A DNA stretch of 64,000 bases from contig JBKKBI010000045.1 of NCBI GenBank assembly GCA_046714175.1, positions 1 to 64,000 of the forward strand. Reading direction: 5' to 3'. Position 1 is the first letter of the stretch. Each line of letters opens with the position of its first letter. The position numbers were made by a program, and so were the translations under genes. The notes below the pieces were generated by a model. That model was not told the origin of the DNA, did not search any database, and saw only the letters and a list, made by a program, of their open reading frames with translations. Positions 1 through 7,628 of the stretch are shown in pieces. Source of the DNA: UBA11373 sp046714175. GTDB taxonomy: Bacteria > Actinomycetota > Acidimicrobiia > Spongiisociales > UBA11373.

Positions 1-9
1 CAACGATCG

Positions 10-912
10 CTACGCCAACTTCTCCAGCACCTCCTCCACCTCGCTGGTGTCGTCGCCGAAGGTCTGGATGAAGAACCGGCTCATGCCGGCTTGCTCCAGG
101 TCAGTGAGCATGGACCGCACCTGGTCCCAGGTGCCGTGCGGGGAGTGGCGCACCCGCATCGATTCCTCCAGTGCCTCGACGGTGCTCCCGGAGTCGTTGG
201 CCCGGGCGATGAGCCGCTCCCGGAAATCCGCTGCAGTGTCCGCGGCGACGAAGAAGCCGGCCGAGGAGATCGTGAGACGGTCGGGATCGCGTCCGGCCGC
301 CGTCGCTGCCCCCCGGGCGCGCGCCACCTTGGCGGTGAACACGTCGCGGGGCGCGGGATACGCGTTGAGTTCGTCGGCGTATCTGCCGGCGAGATCTGGA
401 GTGCGCTTGGTGCCGATGCCGCCCACCACGATCCGCAGCGGGGGGCGGGGCTGCATGTCGAACGCCTCGAAGCTGTAGTGGGTGCCCGAGAATGACACCG
501 GTGGATTCGCAAAGGCGGCGCGCAGATAGCCGAGCGCCTCCTCCATCATGTCGAAGCGCACGGGGCGATCGGGGAAGTCGAACCCGAACAGTCGGTGCTC
601 GCTCTCCAACCATCCGGTGCCCACGCCGAGAGTGAATCGGCCCGCCGACATGTCGGCGAGGGTGGCGGCGGTCTTGGCCAGCACCGCCGGGTGCCTCCAG
701 GTCACCGGACTGACCAGGACCACCAGTTCGATCGACGAGGTGTCGCGGGCCAATCCACCGAGGGTCACCAGGGCGTCGAGGGCTCCACCGGGCCTGCCCC
801 GCAGATAGTGATCGGGGATGGCGAACGCATCGAGGCCGCGAGTCTCGGCGTAGCGAGCCCAGGTGACGATCTCGTCGTAAGTGGAGCCACCTGCCTGGAG
901 GGCGAAGCGCAT
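10..912 (-). CDS. LLM-class F420-dependent oxidoreductase
   Basis: A 300-residue single-domain protein with the TIM-barrel signature of the bacterial luciferase-like family. The N-terminus MRFALQAGG is followed by AETRGLDAFAIPDHY, and GRFTLGVGTGW near residue 95 is the usual cofactor-binding segment. Members of this subfamily in actinobacteria use F420 or FMN to oxidise or reduce small organic molecules; the substrate cannot be read from the sequence. The ATG at 912 lies 6 nt after TAGAGT, so the mRNA is probably leaderless, and a 7-bp repeat array lies just upstream. No F420 biosynthesis gene is nearby. Confidence 0.85.
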   Translation of the reverse strand: MRFALQAGGSTYDEIVTWARYAETRGLDAFAIPDHYLRGRPGGALDALVTLGGLARDTSSIELVVLVSPVTWRHPAVLAKTAATLADMSAGRFTLGVGTGWLESEHRLFGFDFPDRPVRFDMMEEALGYLRAAFANPPVSFSGTHYSFEAFDMQPRPPLRIVVGGIGTKRTPDLAGRYADELNAYPAPRDVFTAKVARARGAATAAGRDPDRLTISSAGFFVAADTAADFRERLIARANDSGSTVEALEESMRVRHSPHGTWDQVRSMLTDLEQAGMSRFFIQTFGDDTSEVEEVLEKLA

Positions 913-918
913 CGGCAG

Positions 919-924
919 ACTCTA
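919..924 (-). promoter_or_regulatory. -10-like hexamer, leaderless LLM gene
   Basis: TAGAGT on the minus strand ends 6 nt before the ATG at 912, and no Shine-Dalgarno sequence is present. Inferred leaderless promoter. Confidence 0.45.
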
Positions 925-930
925 AAGAGA

Positions 931-951
931 GATCACAGATCACAGATCGAG
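931..951. repeat. 7-bp tandem array 1 (GATCACA)
   Basis: Two perfect GATCACA units and a third, GATCGAG. It lies between the divergent LLM gene and the membrane protein gene at 1002. Confidence 0.6.
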
Positions 952-1001
952 GCGGTCGGATCCGTAATGGCTCCGTAGCGCCCCTAGGGCAGGGTGTAGG
1001 T

Positions 1002-1760
1002 ATGACAAACGTTCGACGAACCGCGCTGCTAGCCGACTTTGGAAGGTTGGCACTGGCTGGGGGGCTGGCGGGGGCGGCGGCCGGTTTCCTCTGGGGCGGC
1101 ATTGGAGGTCGAATCGCGATGCGAATCGTATTTCTCACCTCCGATCCGCGGGTGGCGGGCCTCACCTCCGACGACGGTTTCGAGATCGGCGTGATCAGTT
1201 CGGCGAGCGGGTTCTTGATCTTTGCCACCACATTTTTCGGTGGGATGATCGGCCCGCTGGCGGCGATCGTGCGGCGCGCCCTGGGTGCCGGCACCATGAT
1301 CACAAGTCTGGGTTTCGGAGTCGCCACCGCGACGTTTCTCGGTGGGGCGATCGTTCACTACGAGGGCATCGACTTTCGATTGCTCGATCCGCTGTACCTG
1401 ACGGTCGGCCTCTTCATCCTGATCCCGGGTGCGGCCGCCGCCACTGGGGTGGTGTTCCTGGACCGGATGCTCCGTCCCGAAGGGCGTATCGATCGACTCC
1501 CCTCTGCTGCGCTCTCGGTGGTGGCCGTGCTGGCTCTGTTCCCGGCGGTAGTCATCGGCGGTGCCGCGTTGCGCAATCTCGTGTCGCTGGTGGTGATAGC
1601 CGCCGTCGGACTGGCTGCACTCGCCATTTCGCGAATTGGAGACCATCCGGACGCTTCCCGTGCGCGCCGCGCCGCGCGCTGGGCGGCCTGGGGACTCCTG
1701 GCCGCGATGACCGTGGCCGGGGTACTGGAGTTGGCGCGCGACATCGCTTCCCTCACCTGA
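1002..1760 (+). CDS. Multi-pass membrane protein of unknown function
   Basis: A 252-residue protein with about six hydrophobic stretches (near residues 18-40, 68-90, 95-115, 130-155, 165-205 and 225-245) and a glycine-rich first segment ending in GGRIAMRI. I do not recognise a characterised family and no catalytic motif is visible. It is divergent from the LLM gene and 46 nt upstream of ctaA. Only a weak AGGG stretch precedes the ATG. A general inner-membrane protein is the safest call. Confidence 0.7.
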   Translation: MTNVRRTALLADFGRLALAGGLAGAAAGFLWGGIGGRIAMRIVFLTSDPRVAGLTSDDGFEIGVISSASGFLIFATTFFGGMIGPLAAIVRRALGAGTMITSLGFGVATATFLGGAIVHYEGIDFRLLDPLYLTVGLFILIPGAAAATGVVFLDRMLRPEGRIDRLPSAALSVVAVLALFPAVVIGGAALRNLVSLVVIAAVGLAALAISRIGDHPDASRARRAARWAAWGLLAAMTVAGVLELARDIASLT

Positions 1761-1792
1761 GCCGGCGCCGCCAGAGCCTCTTCGGCGCCACC

Positions 1793-1798
1793 TACCCT
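1793..1798 (+). promoter_or_regulatory. -10-like hexamer, leaderless ctaA
   Basis: TACCCT ends 8 nt before the ATG at 1807. There is no Shine-Dalgarno sequence, so a leaderless start is inferred. Confidence 0.45.
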
Positions 1799-1806
1799 GC
1801 GCCACC

Positions 1807-2697
1807 ATGCGGTTGACGCGCACCCTGGCCCAGTGGTCCCTGGGCACCACCATCTTCTTGGTGACACTGGGTGGCTACACGCGGGGCAGTGGGAGCGGAT
1901 ACGGCTGCAAGGATCGCTGGCCGCTGTGCGAGAACGGCCTGCTCGGCGGGCTGTTGCCGCGGCTCGAGTACCACATGATCATCGAGTGGAGCCACCGCTG
2001 GGTGGCAGCAATCGTCGGCATCCTGATCGTTGCCACTGCATTGGCAGCATGGCGGGCACGGCCGCGCCGTGCTCGGGCGCTGTGGCCGGCGGTAATGGCC
2101 GTGTTCGTGGTGGGGCTCCAGGGCTGGCTGGGACGCGCCATCGTCAAGGCGGACCTCGACCGCGACCTGGTCTCGCTTCATCTATCGGTTTCGATGGCAA
2201 TCGTCGCCCTGCTGGTCCTGGTCGTCTCCGCCGCGAGCACCCGACAGGAGACACCCCCCTCCCGCAGGTGGAGGCTGTCCGCGATCGGTGCCGCGGTCAC
2301 TGCGTACGGCGTGCTGTTGCTCGGATCCCTGGTGCACGACCTCTACTTCGCCGGCTGGCCGATCATGAGCGAGGGCGTGATCCCGGACTTCGGGAGCGAT
2401 GACGTCGTGCTGCACTTTGTGCATCGCCTCGCCGCCGGTCTCGGCTTCGCCTACCTGGTCGGCGTGGCGGTCCTGGCACGGAGACGACGACGCCCGGAGC
2501 GCATCCTGCTCGCCATCGCCGCCGGGGCCTTCGCCGTGAACGTGCTGCTGGGGGCGGTCCACGTGTTCACCGAGGTCTCCTCGTCGTTCGTGGTGGCGCT
2601 CCACCTTCTGTTCGCCGCCATTGCATGGGCGTCGGCGGTGGGGGCTGCCGCGACTTCGTTCGGCTGGAGCGGCTCCACCAGGGCCACTGCGGGCTGA
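1807..2697 (+). CDS. ctaA: Heme A synthase, COX15/CtaA family
   Basis: A 296-residue, eight-helix membrane protein that would oxidise the C8 methyl of heme O to the formyl of heme A for aa3-type cytochrome oxidase. The start LGGYTRGSGSG, the cysteine pair in GCKDRWPLCEN and the heme-ligand histidines in EWSHRWVAA, SLHLSVSMA, LHFVHRLAAG and ALHLLFAA are all visible. The two halves show the family's internal repeat. No ctaB or oxidase subunit gene is in the window. Transcription probably starts at or next to the ATG. Confidence 0.9.
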   Translation: MRLTRTLAQWSLGTTIFLVTLGGYTRGSGSGYGCKDRWPLCENGLLGGLLPRLEYHMIIEWSHRWVAAIVGILIVATALAAWRARPRRARALWPAVMAVFVVGLQGWLGRAIVKADLDRDLVSLHLSVSMAIVALLVLVVSAASTRQETPPSRRWRLSAIGAAVTAYGVLLLGSLVHDLYFAGWPIMSEGVIPDFGSDDVVLHFVHRLAAGLGFAYLVGVAVLARRRRRPERILLAIAAGAFAVNVLLGAVHVFTEVSSSFVVALHLLFAAIAWASAVGAAATSFGWSGSTRATAG

Positions 2698-2709
2698 GGC
2701 CGCGCCGCG

Positions 2710-2715
2710 TACCAT
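2710..2715 (+). promoter_or_regulatory. -10-like hexamer before ABC permease
   Basis: TACCAT ends 7 nt before the GTG at 2723. It supports GTG 2723 as the start and a leaderless mRNA. Confidence 0.4.
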
Positions 2716-2722
2716 CGCAACC

Positions 2723-3694
2723 GTGACGGCCATCGCCTCGATACCGCGCCCGCGACTCCCCCGCTGGCTCTGGCGAACCATCGCCTTCTTGTCGATCTTT
2801 GTGCTGCTCGCCCTCCTGTGGGAGGGGTACAAGGCGCTGGGGGCGGCGACCGATGGACTGATACCGTTCACCGACGTTCGCCTCCCGGTGCGCCCCGACG
2901 ACACGTCGATGCCGCACGTGGCCGACATCATCACATCACTCTTTCAACCGGTGAGCCGTGCCCGCGATGCGGATTTGTTGGGCTGGCTGCTGCTCAAGAA
3001 TGCCGCGGTCACCTGGCATAGAGCCGCGGTGGGGTTCTTCATGGGCAGCCTGGCCGGGTTCGGATTGGGAGCGCTATTCGCACGTTCCCGGTTGCTGGAA
3101 CGGGGAGTCATGCCGTTCGTCGTCGCCAGCCAGACGGTCCCGCTGATCGCCGTCGCTCCAATGATCGTGATTTGGGGTGGTTCGGGAGCGTGGCCGGCGT
3201 GGCTGGTGAACGCGTTCCTCCTCGACGACGCCGGGTTTTCGGTGGCGATAATTTCGGCCTACCTGACCTTTTTCCCGGTGACCATCAACTCACTGCGCGG
3301 GCTGCGCTCTCCCGATCCTGCCGCGGTCGAGCTGATGCGGTCCTATGCCGCCTCCGAGACCCAGGTTCTCACCAAACTGCGGATCCCGGCTTCGATCCCC
3401 TACGTGTTCACCGCTCTGAAGATCTCTGCCACCGCGAGCGTCATCGGGGCGATCATCGGGGAGCTGCCAGCCGGGCTGGGTGATGGCCTGGGCCGCTCTT
3501 TGCTCACCTTCTCCTATTACTACGTGAGCGGACCGGAGAAGCTGTTCGCCGCCATCATCGTCTCCGCCCTCCTTGGCATCACCTTCGTGTCGCTGGTGAC
3601 CCTGGCCGAGCGGATCGTGGTGCGCCGGGGGCGGCGACCGGCGGAAGACGTGGTGAGCATCGGGATCGAGGCCGTCGAGGACCTGGCCGATTAG
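2723..3694 (+). CDS. ABC transporter permease, SsuC/TauC-like
   Basis: A 323-residue inner-membrane permease. The first helix (about residues 15-35) is followed by a periplasmic loop and the binding-protein-dependent transport domain. That domain carries an EAA-type loop in the stretch AVELMRSYAASETQVLTKL, where the ATPase docks. GTG 2723 is chosen over an upstream frame opening inside ctaA because the N-terminus then starts just before the basic, hydrophobic leader. Such permeases import sulfonates, nitrate, pyrimidine precursors and similar compounds. The ATPase and the binding protein are not encoded nearby, so the substrate is unknown. Confidence 0.85.
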   Translation: MTAIASIPRPRLPRWLWRTIAFLSIFVLLALLWEGYKALGAATDGLIPFTDVRLPVRPDDTSMPHVADIITSLFQPVSRARDADLLGWLLLKNAAVTWHRAAVGFFMGSLAGFGLGALFARSRLLERGVMPFVVASQTVPLIAVAPMIVIWGGSGAWPAWLVNAFLLDDAGFSVAIISAYLTFFPVTINSLRGLRSPDPAAVELMRSYAASETQVLTKLRIPASIPYVFTALKISATASVIGAIIGELPAGLGDGLGRSLLTFSYYYVSGPEKLFAAIIVSALLGITFVSLVTLAERIVVRRGRRPAEDVVSIGIEAVEDLAD

Positions 3695-3715
3695 CTGCGA
3701 TCTGCGATCCGTGAT
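3695..3715. repeat. 7-bp tandem array 2 (CTGCGAT)
   Basis: CTGCGAT, CTGCGAT, CCGTGAT. It begins at the base after the TAG stop of the ABC permease gene. Confidence 0.6.
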
Positions 3716-3718
3716 CTC

Positions 3719-3738
3719 GGCGCCCCCGCAGGGGCGCC
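3719..3738. terminator. GC-rich hairpin between convergent genes
   Basis: Perfect 8-bp stem GGCGCCCC/GGGGCGCC with loop CGCA. It is placed directly after the dnaB stop on the minus strand and after the permease on the plus strand. It has no T-tract, so it is a candidate bidirectional or Rho-assisted stop. Confidence 0.45.
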
Positions 3739-3739
3739 G

Positions 3740-5095
3740 TCACATCGGTGCCGAGCGGGCCGTCAGGTTGTTGAAGCGGCTGAACTCGGCGGCGAAGCCG
3801 AGTTGGAACCGGTCGGTGGCACCGGCGCGATGCTTGGCGATCTCGATCTCGGCGATTCCCTTGTTGTCGGCGTTGGCCTGGTTGTACAGCTCGTCGCGGT
3901 AGATGAACATGACGACGTCGGCGTCCTGCTCGATCGCACCGGACTCGCGCAGGTCTCCAAGGCGAGGACGCTTGTTCTCCCGGGATTCCAACTGCCGGTT
4001 GAGCTGGGATACCGCGATCACCGGCACCTGGAGCTCGCGAGCCAGGTTCTTGAGCGAGCGGCTGATGTCGGCGATCTCCTGCTGGCGGTTCTCGGCGGCC
4101 CGCGGTCCCTGCATCAGCTGCAGGTAGTCGACCACGACCAGCCCGAGGCCCTCCCGCCGCTTCAACCGCCGACACTTGGCTCGGATCGCCGTCACTGTGA
4201 GCGCGGCTCCGTCGTCGACGAAGAGCCTTAGTTCGTAGAGGAGCGACGATGCCTGGCTGAGGCGGCGCCACTGGTCCATGTCCAGCTGGCCGGTCTTGAT
4301 CTTGGTCGAGTCCACCGACGCCAGGGCGGAGAGGAGGCGATGGATGATCTCCTCCTTGCTCATCTCCAGAGTGAACATCGCCACCGGTGACTTGGCGGCG
4401 ACGTGGGTGGCGATGTTGAGGGCCAGCGTGCTCTTGCCCATTCCGGGCCGGGCGGCGATCACCAGCAGGTTGGCGGGGTGCAGCCCGGCAAGTAGTTGAT
4501 CGAGTCTGACGAATCCGGTGGGTGTCCCCGTCACGTCTCCACCGGTGGTGCCGAGTTCTTCGATGCGCTCCAGTGCGGCGTTGAGCATTGGTGCAATCGG
4601 GACCAGCCCTTCACCGATACGACGGTCGGCGACGGCAAACACCTCGGCCTCGGCGCTATCGAGCACCTCTTCGATCGGCATGTCGCCTTTGAGTGCCAGG
4701 GCTCCGACCTCGCCACCGGCTCGCAGCAGCCGGCGCCGGGCAGCGGTCTCATCGACGATGCCCACGTAGTAGTCGACGTTAGAGGTCGAGGGCACCGCCT
4801 CCATGAGGCGGGTGATGAACCCCACCCCGCCGATACGATCCAGCAGTTCCCTGCGCCGCAACCAGTCGGCGACCGTGATCGGGTCGATCGGCTGGTTGCC
4901 GTCGAAGAGGGCGGTGACCGCTTCCCACACCGACTGGTGCGCTGGCTTGTAGAAGTCGTCAGGCTTGAGTATCTCGAGCGCCACGTTGGCGGCGTCGGCC
5001 GAGAGCATCACCGCGCCGAGGACCGACTCCTCGGCGTCGATGTTGTGTGGCGCCCCTCCTGCGGCGGGCGTCCTAATGCTCTCGAGCGCGGTCAT
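3740..5095 (-). CDS. dnaB: Replicative DNA helicase DnaB
   Basis: 451 residues, the normal length of an intein-free DnaB. The N-terminal primase-interacting domain starts at HNIDAEESVLGAVM (residues 17-30). The RecA-like hexameric helicase core has Walker A ARPGMGKST (215-223), Walker B VVVDYLQLM, and the C-terminal SQLNRQ/DLRESGAIEQDADVV segments. It unwinds duplex DNA at the fork using ATP. It is the last gene of rpsF-ssb-rpsR-rplI-dnaB, 7 nt after rplI, an order shared with mycobacteria. Confidence 0.97.
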   Translation of the reverse strand: MTALESIRTPAAGGAPHNIDAEESVLGAVMLSADAANVALEILKPDDFYKPAHQSVWEAVTALFDGNQPIDPITVADWLRRRELLDRIGGVGFITRLMEAVPSTSNVDYYVGIVDETAARRRLLRAGGEVGALALKGDMPIEEVLDSAEAEVFAVADRRIGEGLVPIAPMLNAALERIEELGTTGGDVTGTPTGFVRLDQLLAGLHPANLLVIAARPGMGKSTLALNIATHVAAKSPVAMFTLEMSKEEIIHRLLSALASVDSTKIKTGQLDMDQWRRLSQASSLLYELRLFVDDGAALTVTAIRAKCRRLKRREGLGLVVVDYLQLMQGPRAAENRQQEIADISRSLKNLARELQVPVIAVSQLNRQLESRENKRPRLGDLRESGAIEQDADVVMFIYRDELYNQANADNKGIAEIEIAKHRAGATDRFQLGFAAEFSRFNNLTARSAPM

Positions 5096-5102
5096 TTCCT
5101 CC

Positions 5103-5549
5103 TCAGGCGGGGATCACGTCCAGCGTGAGCTGGATCTCGACCTCCGGGTGGGCGCGTACGACCACCTGATGCAGTCCGATTTCCTTGATGGGTCCGGCGA
5201 GGCGAACCTGTTCGTGGGCCACGGTGACCCCGGTGTACTTGGCGATGGCTGCGGCAACGTCGCGGGCTCCGATCGAGCCGAACAATCGGCCCTCGTCGGC
5301 CGCTCGCGCCGCAACGACCACCGTGGTCCCGGCGAGCGCCTGGGCCATCTCCTCGGCGGCGTCGCGGTTCCTGCGCTCCAGTTCCATGCGGTTTGCCCGG
5401 ATCTTCTCGGCGTCTTTGAGAGAGCCGCGGGTGGCGGTGATCCCCAACGATCGGGGCACCAGATAGTTACGGGCGTAGCCGGCAGCCACCTCGACTACGT
5501 CGCCACGGAGGCCGAGATCGGGAACGTCCTGAGTGAGAATCAGTTTCAC
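5103..5549 (-). CDS. rplI: 50S ribosomal protein L9
   Basis: 148 residues from the GTG at 5549, giving the classical N-terminus (M)KLILTQDVPDLGLRGDVVEV. The N-terminal rRNA-binding domain is joined by the long lysine/arginine/alanine-rich connecting helix (about 45-75) to the C-terminal domain. The GTG overlaps the rpsR stop as GTGA, so the two genes are translationally coupled. An in-frame start 69 nt upstream is rejected because it would add residues absent from the family. Confidence 0.96.
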   Translation of the reverse strand: MKLILTQDVPDLGLRGDVVEVAAGYARNYLVPRSLGITATRGSLKDAEKIRANRMELERRNRDAAEEMAQALAGTTVVVAARAADEGRLFGSIGARDVAAAIAKYTGVTVAHEQVRLAGPIKEIGLHQVVVRAHPEVEIQLTLDVIPA

Positions 5550-5821
5550 TTGCCGAGGTAGGGCAGTAATGCCATCTCGCGTGCCGACTTGATCGCCGCG
5601 GCGATCTTGCGCTGGCACTGGGGGCAGGTACCGGTCACCCGCGACGAGCGGATCTTGGCGCGGTCGGACATGAACCGGCGCAGCAGGGCCAGGTCCTTGT
5701 AGTCGACCTTGCCGGCGTGCTGGGTGCAGATCACGCAGACCTTGGGCTTCGGCTGGCCGCGACGGGGCCGTTCCGGGGCTCGCCGCTTTGGCTTGCCCGG
5801 GGCGTTCTTCTTTCTCGGCAT
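5546..5821 (-). CDS. rpsR: 30S ribosomal protein S18
   Basis: 91 residues. A basic N-terminal tail is followed by CVICTQHAGKVDYKDLALLRRFMSDR and a second CPQC pair, so this is the four-cysteine, zinc-binding form of S18. S18 pairs with S6 (rpsF, same operon) on the platform of the small subunit. It overlaps rplI by 4 nt and lies 28 nt downstream of ssb. Confidence 0.97.
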   Translation of the reverse strand: MPRKKNAPGKPKRRAPERPRRGQPKPKVCVICTQHAGKVDYKDLALLRRFMSDRAKIRSSRVTGTCPQCQRKIAAAIKSAREMALLPYLGK

Positions 5822-5849
5822 TCGTCCTCCTGGGGAAGTATTCGATTCT

Positions 5850-6302
5850 TTAGAAGGGAGCCTCGTCAGGCTCCCACTGCTCGCGGGCTACCGGCGCGGC
5901 CGGAGTGCCCACCGGGGCCGAGCCGCCACCGAACGAGTCGGCGGCGCGCGGGGAACGAGTCACCGAGGCGGTGGCCCAGCGCAGCGAGGGTCCGATCTCG
6001 TCGATCGACACCTCGACCACCGAACGCTTCTCGCCCTCGGGGGTCTCCCAGCTCCGCTGCTCGAGGCGGCCGGTCACGATGACCCGCATCCCCTTCTGCA
6101 GCGACTCGGCAGCATTCTCGGCGGCTTCACGCCACAGCGTGCCGCCGAAGAACGACGTGTCCTCCTGCCAGACCCCCGACTTGTCCTGCCAGCGGCGGTT
6201 GACCGCAAAGCGGACCTTGGCCATCGCCACCCCGGACGGGGTGAAACGGAGCTCGGGATCGTCGACCAGGTTCCCGATGAGTGTCACGTGATTCGCTGCC
6301 AT
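5850..6302 (-). CDS. ssb: Single-stranded DNA-binding protein
   Basis: 150 residues. An OB fold (about 1-110) starts NHVTLIGNLVDDPELRFTPSG. It is followed by a disordered glycine/proline/alanine linker and the acidic tip DEAPF, equivalent to the DDIPF tail that recruits repair and replication proteins. It protects ssDNA at the fork served by DnaB from the same operon. ssb lies between rpsF and rpsR, as in most bacteria. Confidence 0.97.
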   Translation of the reverse strand: MAANHVTLIGNLVDDPELRFTPSGVAMAKVRFAVNRRWQDKSGVWQEDTSFFGGTLWREAAENAAESLQKGMRVIVTGRLEQRSWETPEGEKRSVVEVSIDEIGPSLRWATASVTRSPRAADSFGGGSAPVGTPAAPVAREQWEPDEAPF

Positions 6303-6369
6303 GTCTTACCTCTTGGCGCAATTGGAATGGACGGGACCCATGATGCGGTCCGGGTGTGACACCTGCCCG

Positions 6370-6654
6370 CTACTCGGGGCGGAAGAACTTGTGCCGGACC
6401 ACCTGGTCGGACAAGCTCAGCGCCCGGTCGATGTCGACGATGGCGGCGGGTTCGGCTTCGAACTGGAGCACCGAGTAGAAACCCTCGGTGAGATGGTTGA
6501 TCTCATAGGCGAATCGCCTCTTGCCCCAGAAGTCGTCCTTCTTCATCTCGGCGCCTCGCTCGGCGAGGGCGCTGGAGACGCGTTCGACTTCTCGTCGTAC
6601 ATCGGCTTCGGCCATCTCAGGCCGAAAGATGGTCATCAACTCGTAGGTGCGCAC
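6370..6654 (-). CDS. rpsF: 30S ribosomal protein S6
   Basis: 94 residues starting RTYELMTIFRPEM after the initiator. A GTG at 6666 is in frame, but the sequence AAAGGAGGTG sits exactly over it and ends about 8 nt before GTG 6654. The Shine-Dalgarno sequence therefore selects 6654. The ferredoxin-like fold is intact through GFYSVLQFEAEPAAIVDIDRAL and ends at HKFFRPE. It heads the rpsF-ssb-rpsR-rplI-dnaB operon, and a 67-nt gap separates it from ssb. Confidence 0.95.
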   Translation of the reverse strand: MRTYELMTIFRPEMAEADVRREVERVSSALAERGAEMKKDDFWGKRRFAYEINHLTEGFYSVLQFEAEPAAIVDIDRALSLSDQVVRHKFFRPE

Positions 6655-6678
6655 GATGCGCTCCACCTCCTTTGGACA

Positions 6679-6710
6679 CTCGCGTTGGCGAGAGGCCCCC
6701 TCTCAGGGGC
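6679..6710 (-). promoter_or_regulatory. Structured rpsF leader
   Basis: Two short hairpins lie in the minus-strand leader: CTCGC/GCGAG (6679-6692) and GCCCC/GGGGC (6695-6710), just before the rpsF ribosome-binding site. In many phyla the S6:S18 complex represses its own operon through an rpsF leader hairpin. I see structure in the right place but did not match the published motif. Confidence 0.25.
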
Positions 6711-6729
6711 AGGTTGGGGAAGAGAGCGG

Positions 6730-6758
6730 AGTGTATCGCGGAGGCCCTCCGAGCGCCA
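6730..6758 (-). promoter_or_regulatory. Candidate promoter of the rpsF operon
   Basis: On the minus strand TGGCGC (6753-6758), 17 nt, then TACACT (6730-6735), about 75 nt upstream of the rpsF start. The -10 is good and the -35 weak. Confidence 0.4.
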
Positions 6759-6916
6759 GATGAAGGCGATCGGCCTCCAGACCTGCCACCCGCCTACAGC
6801 CGAGCGATCGCAGTTGCCTGGTTCCGTCCCCTTGGAACGCGATTTCGATCACTATCTCGGTTGCGGACGAGGCCTCCGCACTGCGACAATCTCTGTAGTC
6901 CATCGAGGAGGATCCG

Positions 6917-7111
6917 TTGGCTCGTCGTAGGTCCGGTCTGAATCTCAGCGCCCCCCGGGTGATCACATTCATCATCGCCGCGGCGCTCATCGCCTTCGGC
7001 ATTCTCGCCTATTACACCGATGTCTTCGACGTCAAGGTGGACACAGCAGTCCTGTCGCTCACCCTCGGCGGCATCCTGCTCATCCTGGGGAACCTGCTCA
7101 AGGACCTCTAG
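6917..7111 (+). CDS. Small two-helix membrane protein
   Basis: 64 residues from a TTG start preceded by GAGGAG at the right distance. A basic N-terminus (ARRRSGLNLSAPR) leads into helix one (about 15-34), a short acidic extracellular loop (YTDVFDVKVD) and helix two (about 43-60), ending NLLKDL. No family recognised. It is monocistronic, ends just before a strong bidirectional terminator, and is divergent from the rpsF operon. Confidence 0.7.
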   Translation: MARRRSGLNLSAPRVITFIIAAALIAFGILAYYTDVFDVKVDTAVLSLTLGGILLILGNLLKDL

Positions 7112-7128
7112 AGGACCGGACACCGCAA

Positions 7129-7171
7129 GTGAAAAACCCCTCCCGGTCATCGGCCGGGAGGGGTTTTTCAC
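7129..7171. terminator. Strong bidirectional intrinsic terminator
   Basis: Perfect 18-bp inverted repeat GTGAAAAACCCCTCCCGG (7129-7146) and its complement (7154-7171) around loop TCATCGG. The A-rich and T-rich ends provide a U-tract in both directions. It serves the small membrane protein gene (+) and the panB-DUF192 unit (-), which converge here. Confidence 0.9.
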
Positions 7172-7182
7172 GGACCCGCTCT

Positions 7183-7620
7183 CTAGCCATCCCCGATGAC
7201 CAGGGACGGCTGGTCGATCGCATCCCAACGACCGAGCGCTGTCTCTATCGCGTAGCGGTATTGGCCGCGCGGCTCGTACACGGGGCAGGGATCGGCGGCG
7301 CAGGGCTCCATCCGCAAGAGGTCGACCAACACGCCGTCGGCAGAGAAGAAGGCGATGTCGAGTGGTATCAGGGTGTCCTTCATCCAGAACCCACTCGCGG
7401 TTGGCTCGGGGAACACGAAGAGCATCCCGTCGATGACGCCGAGATCGGTGACCCCCATAAGACCCTTCCGGCGGAGTTCGGGGGTGTCGGCCACGGCGAC
7501 AACCCAGTTGTCGCCCGACACCGCGATGGTGCTGACTGCGAACTCGCCGAAGTGGGTCGGGATCGTGGGGCTGGTCGTAACCGCGCCGGAATCTCCGCCG
7601 CAAGCCACCACCACTACCAA
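7183..7620 (-). CDS. DUF192 family exported protein
   Basis: About 145 residues with the DUF192 core: ADTPELRRKGLMGVTDLG, then DGMLFVFPEPTASGFWMKDTLIPLDIAFF and a cysteine pair in EPCAADPCPVYEP. Members are small secreted beta-barrel proteins of unknown role. The N-terminus is hydrophobic and ends VVACGG, which resembles a lipobox, but no start codon gives a full signal peptide. The first usable codon is TTG 7620, 8 nt after the panB stop, so translation may be coupled to panB. The exact start is uncertain. Confidence 0.75.
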   Translation of the reverse strand: MVVVVACGGDSGAVTTSPTIPTHFGEFAVSTIAVSGDNWVVAVADTPELRRKGLMGVTDLGVIDGMLFVFPEPTASGFWMKDTLIPLDIAFFSADGVLVDLLRMEPCAADPCPVYEPRGQYRYAIETALGRWDAIDQPSLVIGDG

Positions 7621-7628
7621 GCCGACGC

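Noticed and set aside
3740..5095. Intein in DnaB
   Set aside because: Mycobacterial DnaB can carry one, but this protein has normal length and uninterrupted Walker and C-terminal motifs.
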